From NCBI GenBank assembly GCA_030248295.1, contig JASANH010000510.1, forward strand, positions 310,001 to 374,000: a DNA stretch of 64,000 nt. The letters are read 5' to 3'. Under the pieces are notes generated by a model. The model ran no database searches and was not told where the DNA came from. It was given only the letters and a program-made list of their open reading frames with translations. Position numbers and translations under genes: made by a program. This document shows, in pieces, positions 1 through 10,200 of the stretch (within the stretch, counting starts at the first letter, position 1; every line of letters starts with the position of its first letter). This DNA is from Mesodorylaimus sp. YZB2_4 (taxonomy: Eukaryota > Nematoda > Enoplea > Dorylaimida > Dorylaimidae).

Positions 1-508
1 GACGCAATGGAACGCGCGATGACGGTTTTTCGATCTCTTGTTCATCCATTTCAGGCGACGATGGTCGATAATCGGGTGAATCGTCCTCGAAATCGTATTC
101 GTTCTCCGAATCCTCGGCACCAGGAGCTAGATTCCTATTTTTAAAAGAAACGTTACTATTGGCCAAGACAATATTTTGGAAATGTGCGCGTAATGCGCAT
201 GTTGGTAACTGCGACCGCACAGTGGCATCTTCCTGAAGAGATGCATACGTACTCTTTTCGTGCACCTAATGAAACATCCTCTTAGAAAGCGGGATTATGT
301 TGCCCTTACCTTCGTATTGGCAATGCACTCATACGATCGCGATGTAGGGGACGACGAACCAACGACGATCTGTTGCCCCTGATCACTGCATCGATACATG
401 CATCGATTGACGACGATGATTTCGAACTCGATGGCGAAAAATTTGATTTCGACATTTTTCGACTTGATGCAAAATTTAGGCGCGCCGCAAGAATTTCTAC
501 AGAATAAG
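1..508 (-). CDS. Possible 3' exons of a gene running off the left edge
   Basis: Two open stretches on the minus strand can be joined. The first is about 508-310 and ends at a good donor (AAG|GTAAGG). The second is 265-1, after an acceptor (CATTAG|GTG). The 44-nt intron leaves one continuous frame. The last exon codes for an acidic, serine-rich tail with stretches such as EDSENEYDFEDDSPDYRP and SSPEMDEQEIEKPSSR, which looks like real low-complexity protein. No domain is recognisable and neither the start nor the stop is in view. The plus strand over 1-140 is also open, so the strand assignment rests on composition and splice signals. The family is unknown. Confidence 0.35.
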
Positions 509-510
509 CT

Positions 511-1396
511 TTATAGGAAGTCCTTCTACACGGTAGCCCTTGGACAAAAGCGACTGTTCTGTTATTCCAAAAATGGAAAAAATGACCGCAATTTCGAAAA
601 GCAGACGTAGGATCGAACGCGAACGGTGGTTAAGGTAGGTAATTTTGATGCGCAGGTACGACTGCTTACTGTAAGGAGGGGGATAATTTAAATATCAACA
701 ACAGCGACAGAGAGCATGCGCTCTCTAACCCGGTTATAAACAGAGGTTTACAGCAAATGGTATGTTGCATATGGTTATGCACAGAGGGTTGGCAGGATAC
801 AGCAAATTTTTATTTGTTTTAAGTCCAAAGGAGTATATCAGCGAAAAGTGGAAAGTGCAAATTTAGTAAAGCCTGCTATTAGACTCCATATAATTTGCAC
901 AAATTTTCATGCCTTGATTTGTGCTATCACTTTTTGCAAATATAGTTTTAGTCTGAATGGTTGTAGCCTGCACAGCCAGGTTTTTTACGTAACAACAATT
1001 ATTTATATTTCGCGCCTGATTTATCGCCAAATTTTTTTCAAAAACGTGCAAATTCTGCGTTGATTACGTCAAGGAAACGAAGAGAAACTTTTTGGATGTA
1101 GATCAAATGGTTTTAGCGGTAATTCATCAGATCAAAAAATTTTATGTGGTGAAATTAACTCGAGTTAGTGCTCGAATATGGTGACTGGATTTTGTGGATA
1201 CTACAGCTGCTTTGCTCTCGAGGGTTTCGCCTCCTGGGACTTGTTTGCTTCCCCCGATCAGTATGAACGGTCCTGTGTTGCCGAGAATATTGCAGATGCG
1301 GCCCCGCAGCCACCCTGCCATGACGATTTCATGGATGTGCAGTAGTACCTGCGGTGGTCTTTAGGTGTTTTTCGAAAAGTTTTGTTGACTCCCTCA
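511..1396. other. Intergenic, AT-rich, no gene seen
   Basis: Only short open frames without splice support occur here. Direct inspection gives no tRNA, no long inverted repeat and no transposase similarity. Confidence 0.5.
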
Positions 1397-1786
1397 CTTG
1401 AGCGGACCCTGTTTTGCCTAGCTAGCCAGCAGCCAAACTGTCTAAGCAGGGCTGTGCGGGAGCCCGGCACCCACAGCAGCGTCCCTCTGCGTGTCTCCAT
1501 TAAAGCGCCTCCTCGCGAGGGCATCCTGGACTGGACACCGACTTCCTCGGACGATGTGAGCCCTGTCGATGTGTTCGACAGCCGAAACTATCTCCTCGTT
1601 TGGCTTCCGCCTCTCCACTCAGGAGCACCTGGACGGTACGGGGTGAGTCACCCACGGCCTGGGTGCAAGGTCAGCGAGGGTTTATGGTTTGCATGGTGAA
1701 TGACTCCTAAACGAGCCTAGCCACCCACCAAGCAATATTGCTAGATTAATGCCGAACTGCTGCACCACCGCGGCGGCAGCTGACCT
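1397..1786 (-). mobile_element. tRNA-derived SINE, copy 1
   Basis: Read on the minus strand, this copy begins with GCCGCGGTGGTGCAGCAGTT, an A-box-like tRNA head. It continues into the shared body (the GGGTGACTCACCC-type core and the gagaCgG..GCCAAACGAGGAGA segment) seen in the copies near 4.4, 8.2, 9.0 and 39.5 kb. The B box is degraded here, so this copy is older than those at 9.0 and 39.5 kb. The open frames inside it (for example 1382-1699) are by-products of the repeat. Confidence 0.75.
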
Positions 1787-2358
1787 TTGGTTGGTGCAGC
1801 TCACAGTTACGTAACTCTAGAAATCAGTCAGTCTTATCGCGCGAGCACTATCTTCCAACAAATGCTTTGACACAAATCAAATCCATGCATCCAGAGATAC
1901 ATCAGTTGATAACAGCTAGTATCTGTTAACGTTGTGCTATAAAAGACTGGCCAGCTATGATTCGTACGCCTTTGAGCTGACGAAAACGCGAAGGAGTTGC
2001 GGGATTTCTGGTCCATCTCCGTGTTCGTCTCCCATTGGTTGGAGCTGTCGGTCTAGACAGTCCGTATCACAGTCTGTTATCCCACTCGAATCCAGGTGGG
2101 GTTAGAATTCTAGGTCGTAAGAGACAAGAAATTGTAGGTGGTTAATTCTCTTTCTAATCACCTCATACGGCTACGTCAGCTGCTGACTCCCCCCACAAGG
2201 TGTAAGAAATATCAGCTTGATTATAGTGCTGCTCAAATATTGAATTACAGTATTTGCACCACCAGTTTGGTTCGTGGCCTTTCCGAGAAAGCCATTAATT
2301 AAACGACCATGTTAGATGTTCCAAACGGCACGTGGGTAGGCCACTCGAGAGAGAAGCC
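1787..2358. other. Intergenic upstream of the 2.47-kb gene
   Basis: No coding exon was recognised. The right end is likely to be the promoter of the secreted-protein gene that follows. Confidence 0.4.
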
Positions 2359-2366
2359 TATTTAAA
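2359..2366 (+). promoter_or_regulatory. TATA-like box
   Basis: TATTTAAA lies about 105 bp upstream of the start codon of the secreted protein gene, leaving room for a 5' UTR of about 75 nt. It is supported only by sequence and position. Confidence 0.4.
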
Positions 2367-2471
2367 CCAGGCAAAAAACCGAATCTTTCAATTTCGTCGA
2401 AGCGGCTGGAAGAAAATTTCCAATCTCCATTTCTCTCATATCTCTAACATTGAAAATTTTGATCCACAGCC

Positions 2472-3501
2472 ATGCGTGTGATCATACTCGTACCCCTCCT
2501 GCTTTTGTGCCAGCAAGCAAGTGCTGCGTTTAATACTAAACTGTTTGACCAGTGCGTTGGAGAAACACATGGCATGTGGCAGTGCAGCCGTGATACGCAG
2601 TTTGCCCTGCACAAAGATCCCGTTCGTAAGAAGATCGTGCAATGTTACACAAGGCAAGTGGCTGAAGAAATCTGATCGGAATTCTAGTTGCGGTGTCTTA
2701 AAACACGTTTTTACAGCAATGGATGCAACAGCTCGTCATTGAATGAAATCGTAAGGGATACGAATTGCTGGAGCATAATTCGATTAAACCTTACCCGAGA
2801 AATATTTTGGTGCATAGAGGAGAAACTGAAGCCTTTCTACGGGGAATTCGGCATCAATGAGAATGAGCCGAGTTATGCCAACGATGTCCAGTCTTTGAGA
2901 AACCTCGCTTATCAACTCATCCGGGGAGGATCATGGGGCAACCTGTATTTAGCTTCGGTCCCTTCAACAAATTACCCTGACGAGTGAGTAATATCGCGAG
3001 CATAATTTAAATATAAAGCCACAATCGATATTTGTAATCTCCGATGAGTTAGATCGGGCTCCTATTACCAGGTAATATACTGCGCTAACCACCTATTTTT
3101 CTAGTTATGTCAACGACATTCCAGAATTGGTGAATGCATCCAATATCAACAAGCGATGTCCCCCAACCAAACAGCCTGCAGTGACGCAGTGCATATCTTC
3201 ACTGAAAACACAGACCCAAACGCCATTCACCACGTTTTGCACCTCTGCTAGAAACTGTAACTCTAACCATTTGAAAGCCTGCTCGCCTCACTATAACAAA
3301 TTCCAACCGCTGGCGTGTGACTGCGAAACGACTGCAATTACAAATAAGAAAGAAAGTTTGTTGACGGCCTTGAAATCTGCGGAATGCAAGGGATATTCCG
3401 ATTATGTGGTCAGAGAAATCTACAACAGCGGGCTACAATGCGACAAGAGTTGGCGTGAGAAATGCAACGACTACGAGAGTTGGTGGACGTCGGGGCTGTG
3501 A
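2472..3501 (+). CDS. Secreted cysteine-rich protein, unknown family (3 exons)
   Basis: Exons are 2472-2653, 2717-2983 and 3105-3501, and the phases agree at both joins. The N-terminus is a clear signal peptide (MRVIILVPLLLLCQQASA). The mature part is about 260 residues and rich in cysteines (for example CVGETHGMWQC, NGCN, TNCW, CPPTKQPAVTQC, ACDC). This indicates an extracellular, disulfide-bonded protein. Intron 1 uses a GC donor in a strong context (AAG|GCAAGT...TTTTACAG). Without that splice the first exon would run to a stop near 2675, so the GC-AG intron is needed to join the halves. I do not recognise the family. A polyadenylation signal follows at 3573, and three GATAAG motifs lie just after the stop. 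Confidence 0.8.
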
Positions 3502-3572
3502 TGATGAGAGATAAGTACTGAGCGGTGATAAGAAGTCAGTCTGCCTTATCACACACGCGTGTACTGTTGGAA

Positions 3573-3578
3573 AATAAA
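3573..3578 (+). promoter_or_regulatory. Polyadenylation signal
   Basis: AATAAA lies about 70 bp after the stop codon of the secreted cysteine-rich protein, a normal 3' UTR distance. Confidence 0.55.
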
Positions 3579-4365
3579 TGATGATGGATTTGAACCAGAA
3601 TTTGTAGCCAGAAATAGTTGAAAGGCAACCAAGTCCTTAAAATGCCCGGTCCACTGTAGGGTTATGTGAGGCAGGCAGGAGGATTCGCCCACACTCCCCA
3701 TCTTCAGCAAGGAGTGTGGTCGTTTATGAATCCCTTTCTCGAAGACATCTCGAAACAACCTGTTGTTGAAACAAAAATTATTAGATTTGTTATATTCAAT
3801 TTTGGAACCCACATTCAGCCCAAAGCCAACACAGAACCAGATTCAAAGGCCATTTTTCTTACACTTAATGCAGCTGTCCCTATCACCGAGCATGATCAGG
3901 TGTAGTACAGTGTAGACCACATCGTTTCTGCCATCGAGAAAGTTCCACGAAAATTTCTGATTTTTAGCATACTTCGCAGAATCAGCTGAGTCTATAGTCA
4001 CGCTAATTTTTATCAAAATTCGTCCAGCCGTCGTTGAGTTCCAAAATACGCGGAGGAGGCTCATCCGCACCAAACTCTGCGTAAGAAAGCTGCAGTTTCT
4101 TCGCTACGCGGGCTCTTATTTTTGTGGTGAAGTTTGATCTAATTATGTGCCTTCATTTCGTACCGATAATTACGTTCCCAATCAATCGTACACTATGTGG
4201 TCGTCAGGGCTCTTCCTTCGCCGGAACAGTCTCACATGGCCACGCCTTAAACGAAAATGATACCATTTTGATAAGCAACGAAAAATACGACATAAAAAAT
4301 TTCGAGCCCCCTATGCGTGATGAGATTTATGGTATTCGTCAATTAGCCTAAAATACATTCGGATG
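3579..4365. other. Intergenic, nothing recognised
   Basis: The open frames on both strands have no signal peptide, domain or splice support. Confidence 0.45.
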
Positions 4366-4700
4366 CGGCCGCGTTGGTGCGGCAGTTCGGCATTCATCTC
4401 TCCGTATTGCTTGGGAGCGAGTGGCTGGACTCGTCCTGGGCTCGATCGGTGATGGAGGTGAGTTTGCGAACCGTAAATCCTCGCTGACCTTGCCCACCAG
4501 GCCGTGGGTGACTCACCCTGCACCGTCAAGGTGCTCCGAGTAAAGCGATGGAAGCCAAACCAGGAGACTGTCTCGGCTGTGGAACACCGACAGCCGAAAG
4601 CCCGTCCGCCATCGTCCGAGGAAGCTGGTGTCCTGTCCAGGATGCCCCCCCCCTGTAGAGGTGCTTCTAGTGGAGACACGCAGGGTTATCGTAATGTGTC
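4366..4700 (+). mobile_element. tRNA-derived SINE, copy 2
   Basis: This plus-oriented copy starts GCGGCCGCGTTGGTGCGGCAG (degraded A box). A degraded B box (GGGCTCGATCGG) follows about 75 bp on. The body then contains GTGGGTGACTCACCCTGCACC and a GCCAAACCAGGAGACTGTCT segment shared with the other copies. The far end is less certain. Confidence 0.75.
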
Positions 4701-5147
4701 CGACCAAAATAGACATTGTTTCTCCTCCATGACATCACGATTTGCCTTTTGCAAGCTTTTGATTGGTTATGTCTATCTAGTTATGCCACTACGCTGTAGT
4801 TACTGTAGCCTGTCTCGGGTTTCCAAATTCATCCCTGTGTTCAATAAAGATCACACTTATAAATAATCAGCAATCAGGTCAGAACTAATTGATATACGAG
4901 TATATGCTTCTGAATAACTCATTAGTATTAGTACTAGCTCACACTTTGCTGTAGCATATACTGCGCTCTACCACACTGTACCAAAAAGAAAAAACTTATT
5001 CCAGCGTTCTGGTGTTACAACATTCTTGTTTTTAAAATGTCTAACAAGCCTTTTGAATGAGGGGTTCGTCAAACGGGGCGGTGGATCACAACTTATCAGT
5101 GCAGATTAGAACTTATCAGTGCCGACATTAGTAAATAAAGTCATTAA
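4701..5147. other. Intergenic, AT-rich
   Basis: No gene was seen. A short tandem duplication, AACTTATCAGTGC, occurs twice at about 5090-5122; each copy holds a GATA-type core. Confidence 0.4.
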
Positions 5148-5360
5148 TCAGTACTCATTCCAGGTTCAGTGCAATTTGGCTATGCCTTTGCTCTTTTATA
5201 ATTCGACCTTTTCTGCGAGGCTTTTGGCATATCCTTCGTTTGATTTCCCTAATTCAGCAAGCGGACACATTTCGATGACCCCGGACTTATTACGACAGGG
5301 GGTGACCCCGTCTTAATGCGTCCGCCGGACACATTACGATCCGGACACTTTTTGACGCGA
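5148..5360. repeat. Dispersed 210-bp repeat, copy A
   Basis: The stretch from AGTACTCATTCCAGG to TTTTTGACGCG is closely matched, inverted, at 19063-19272. Both copies share the middle segment reading GCGGACACATTTCGATGACC and the CCGGACACATTACGATCCGG-type motif. It contains no coding sequence of its own; the small open frames in it are not genes. Confidence 0.7.
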
Positions 5361-7229
5361 CGCCGGCCCCCGCACAGCCCTGCTGATAAGGTTTGACTGC
5401 TGGCCGGCTGGAGGTAAAACGGGATTCGGCCCACAAAAATTTAAAAAATTAATAAATTACATATGTATGGGAGCAATAAGCACCTAATAAAAAAGTGTGA
5501 TCCCTAAATTTTCACTTTTCATGAAGTTCTTCAAAAAACTAACGTCATCTTATCTGAAGGTAACATCGTAGCCTTCCTTGGTGAAGGCAGAATGATAAAT
5601 GTAACTCCCTCGTTTCCTCTTCGGATCCCATCTCGACAAGGGCATCGCCAGCAGTTCGTACTGCATACTGAATCTGAGAAGAATAAATCATTCTTCTTAC
5701 TCGTACATGCCCCAAATTTGACTCATCAATGAACAGTCAACTCGCTTGTTTATTTCACGTTCAGCTGGCCCATGGTCACAGAAATCAACTTATTGACTCA
5801 CTAACAATAAGTGCAATTGCTGTCAATGTTCGCAATGCTCATTTTACCTGGATGCCCGGCAAACGCACTACACACCGCTTCCATTCTGTGTCCACTAGCG
5901 TTCATTCGGGATCACTTTTTTCGGGATCGGGATTTTCAGAGTGGTTTTTACTTTTAACTCGCTACAGTATTCTACAGCCCATCCCAAGTAGCCAGCAAAT
6001 AAAAAGCCGAAAATTTTTTTGCGCAGTCTTTATTATTGCATTCAAAATCATGCAAGCAAAAAAGCATAGACTGAATCACCAATTGGCAACCAAATCCCTT
6101 CCTTCCTCTTTCGCAGTTCAATCATCCGCCAAAGTTTCTCCAGCTTACCCTTCTAAGACACCCCCTTCCCGAACCCTTTCCCCTTCTTCACACATATCCA
6201 CAACATTCAGTCCCGACCATTTTTTTATCGGGATCCCAAACGAACGCTAGTGTCCGCAGCACCTTGTTGCCAACACTTATTCCTGATGTCTTAAAAAACG
6301 ACATTTTTCGGCTAATGCCAACATGAAAATTCAATGAATTATGGAAAATGATCTCTTCCTCTGCTGTATTTCGGCCAGAAGCAAAAACTATTTATGGGCC
6401 AGCTGAGAGCAAAGAAAAAAATTAATTTTAGTTTTATTAATCTAATTTCGGAACATGATTGTTTCAGTGCAGTCCAGTTTCTATGTTTTGGTTTTTTGCA
6501 GCTTCCTATGCCTGGATGCTAAATGACAAGCTGCTCTCCGCCGCACAACCTGCGCAACAGAGGGGGGTGTCGCTGTTTTTCATTGTTTCTGTGTTTGTTT
6601 CCTGTCTGCCATAAAAGGCGTTTTCTGGAACTGTTTTCTGTCTGTAGTAGTTTGTCGTCTGCCCTTCTGCATGGGCGGATTTTATAAGATGAGTTGTTGG
6701 TTGGCAGTGTGAGCGAGCAGACCTCGACTCTGGGCAAAACAGGTAAGATTCTCATAATTTATTGTTTTGCATTTTGTAGTATTGAATAACGTAAATGACC
6801 CCTGGAACAATGCCCCCTCCCTCCTACTGTACTGTGCGGACCTCAATTAAAAAATCAGGCATCGGGATTTTATTGGTTTATGATTTAGTTAAAAGGAGTT
6901 ATGGCGTGTCGACATTTTTGGCTAAATATAAGCACTAAAAATTTTTTTGAAGACTACAGTACCTTGTGTGGAAAGTTGTCACACTGGCTTGGAACAGCAA
7001 TAAGCGAGGATCATTGAAGGGCCGTCATAACAAAAGCACCTATTATGTATGTTCTTTAGAACGAGCCCCCTCTTTAAAAGCGTTGGAAACAAGCCCTGAG
7101 GGTCTTGCAGTATTTGAGGAATAAGGTGCTTAACGAGGAAACCACAGTAGTGTACACTTTCGTGTTTCCTTGCAGCAGACACAGTTGTACAAGCGTCACA
7201 GGTGGTGGCACTGACGAGTTGTGCCTTAG
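5361..7229. other. Intergenic or 5' region of the b561 gene
   Basis: The DOMON/reeler exons expected upstream of a cytochrome b561 exon were looked for here and not found. A 173-codon open frame at 5729-6250 has no recognisable domain. A donor-like CAG|GTAAGA at about 6748 could close a 5' non-coding exon. Confidence 0.35.
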
Positions 7230-10200
7230 GCTCAATTTTTTCATCGAAATATGATGCAAATGAATTATACGGCGATGCGACTGCTGTCAATGAACGAGAG
7301 CGAGAAAGCGATGCAGCCAGTCGAATTGTATTCAAGCAGCAATAATCATCATCACGTTATGGCCATGCGACTACATGGTACGTATGGAGAGAGGCCAGAG
7401 GAGCCTGCACCGCGCCAAAACTAAGCGCCCAACCAAGTCTCTGGCTGAAACATCAACCTGACGGGTGAAGCTCCCAGCTGCAAGCTACTTGCACGGTGCA
7501 TTTGTTTACATTGCATGATCACGTCGAGCACATGTGTCCGTATTTGTCAATAGAACAGGGCTTGAAAACTCTATGCTAGCAGGGTTCATACAAGGCTGGA
7601 ATTCTCGGTAAACCTGGAGGAGTCATTGAAAATAAAAGTTTTGGTGCCGAAATCAGTGAAAACTGTGAAATTGCATTTTGAGGTTTTCCGAATTCCCAAT
7701 CACCCACCTTTTCTGTGAGTTGTTGGTCATGTGGGAATGTTACGTTAAATCAGTTGAAATTTACGTAATATTCGTGGGACCGTGAGAAAATAATTAGGAA
7801 AAGGAATCAAGTTTTTTGTCTGGAATACCTGGAAAAATCAGGGAAAATCATTCACGCTTCTTGTATGAGCCCTAGCTAGACATAATGTATTTTTTTGCAT
7901 TTGCAGGTACATTTATGGTGATCGCTTGGTTCATCTGTACGCCGACGGCTATGACCATTGCCCGCTATTTCCGCTTACAGTTATCGATTAGAATTTTGAA
8001 ATTAGCCGCATGGTTTCAGGTAACAGTTTTATTTTCCGAAATAGCGAGCTCTCCTGCTGCTGGTATTGCGATCTCTGGAATTTCAATGTTTCTTCTCATC
8101 GTCAGTTGAGGGAATCTCTTTCTTGCCAAATGCAATGCCGGCCAGCAGCCAGTCCTTTGTAAGCACGGCCGCAGTGGTGCAGCGATTAGGCTTTGGTCTG
8201 ACAGTAACTTGGTGGAGAAGGGAGCGGGGTTCAAACCATGGCGACGGAGTTTTCTTTGTAAGCTGTAAAGTCCTAGCTGACCTCGTCTGACTAGGCCGCG
8301 GGTGACTCAACCCTCACCGTCGAGGGTGATCCGAGTGTAGAGATGATCGTCATTGAGAGGAGTCTGGTGTCCTGGAAGACGCAATGAGGGAGTGCCGTAT
8401 GGCCGCTCCCCACGCAGCCTTCCATACAAATACCGCGGGTAGAGCGCAAGTGGCAGAGCCCAGAACTAAAACTACAACGACTGGCGTGCATCCAGTCAGC
8501 AGCGAAGATCTGCAGGGAGGGCATTTTGGACTGGACACCAGCTCCCTCTGACCTAAGAGCATCAAGAAAACATTGACAAAAAAGAAGACTTTGTAGCTGT
8601 TTTCGCGTCTGGCCCGCCCAAAATTAGTCTTCCAAGAACGATAATTAGAAGTAAACTTCTGCGTTCAGGTTAGACAGCTATTTGACTGAGTGAGATATCC
8701 GGGAATATTATTTCCAAGCTGCGAATGCTAGTTGTGCAACCAGCATTTCTGGCGGTCGGGAGATCGATAGTCTCCCCTGGCTGGTAGATGTCAACACTTC
8801 CTCCAGTCGGAGTTTTTGCCCCAGAGACTTCGGTCTCTCACATCTGTCGCCGCCTGTTACAGTTTGATACATCAGTTTCGACGTCATCAGAAGCTTCTTT
8901 GTTTTACATTTTTGTGGGCCGAAGCTCGTTTTTGCTTCTTGTCGGCCAGCAGTCAAACCTTATAAGAGGCTGTGGGGGCAAGCACACACGGCAGCGTCCC
9001 TGCCTGGGTCCACTTGGAGCATCTCCCCGCGAGGGCATCCTGGACTAAGCAAGGACTTCCTATGATGATTGCGGATGGGCTGTGAGCCCTGTCGGTGTTC
9101 GACAGCCGAGACGGTCTCCTCGTTTGGCTTCCGTCTCCCCACTCGGAGCACCTCGGCGGTGCCGGGTGAGTCACCCACAGCCTGGCGTGCAAGGTTAGCG
9201 ATGGCTCGCAAACCGACCTCCATCACCGGGTATCGAACCGAGGAAGACGGAGAGACAAATGCCAAACCGCTGCACCACCGCGGCCGCCATCATCAGAAAC
9301 TTTATTTTACTTGTTGCAGACAGAATAGGAGCTGGTGAACTGTCAATATATTTTAAGGTTCACAGAACGATCATGGGACTGGGTATCGCATTTGTGGTAG
9401 CTTCGACCCTGTCTATCATGGTGCATACCAACTGGACCTGGAGAAGATCTGTGAGTTGCCCCTCCACCCGACGAGCCGTCAGGATGCATTTTGTAACGCG
9501 TAAAATAAGTCTTTCCTTATTCTCAGAACGATTTTACTCTCGCTCATAGCGTGGTGGGCATGTTAACCATTGTTGGATTGTTTGTACAGGTAATTCTTTT
9601 TTGCCTTGCACCCCTTCACTTGTCTAAAGAGTGACTACGTAAAACCAAAGTGCACTCTAAAATGGCAAAAACTTTACTTTTATGCATTTTATCGCCATTG
9701 CAAATCATTTATTCACAACCTTTTGAAAACCGCAACGCTTTTTCAAATAGTTTTTGTAATCAAAGAAATCCAAATTACGAAGAACAGTCAAGATAAATGC
9801 TGAAGCAAAAGGTGACATGCCCCTAAATGTACGCGTATTCTTGCGAGAAATCCAAGTTTTTGACTTTTGCACTTGTTTCGGATGCCAGGATAGTTATGGG
9901 ACTCTTTTCTTATCCTTATTCCGCTTGTCCAAGAAATTTATGTGACATTAAGCGGACTGGGCCAAATTCAGTGTGATAATAAGCGAACTCAAAATACACA
10001 CAAAGTATAGGGGAAAAATTCGGGGTTTTTAAAAAACCTGTGACAATAACTGGAGTGTGACTTTATCCGGTGTGACTATGAGTGGATTCTTATCATTCTT
10101 ATCGTTATCTAATCAGAGTGACTTTTGGTAGGGTCCGCCTGTATGGAGGTCATTTTTACAGCCAATACCTGGTAAATAGCGTTGTTACAATTAACTGAAA

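Noticed and set aside
1382-1699. 105-codon plus-strand open frame
   Set aside because: It lies wholly within SINE copy 1; similar frames occur in the other copies and none is conserved as protein.
5729-6250. 173-codon plus-strand frame considered as a gene
   Set aside because: Composition is unlike protein, there is no domain or signal peptide, and no splice context.
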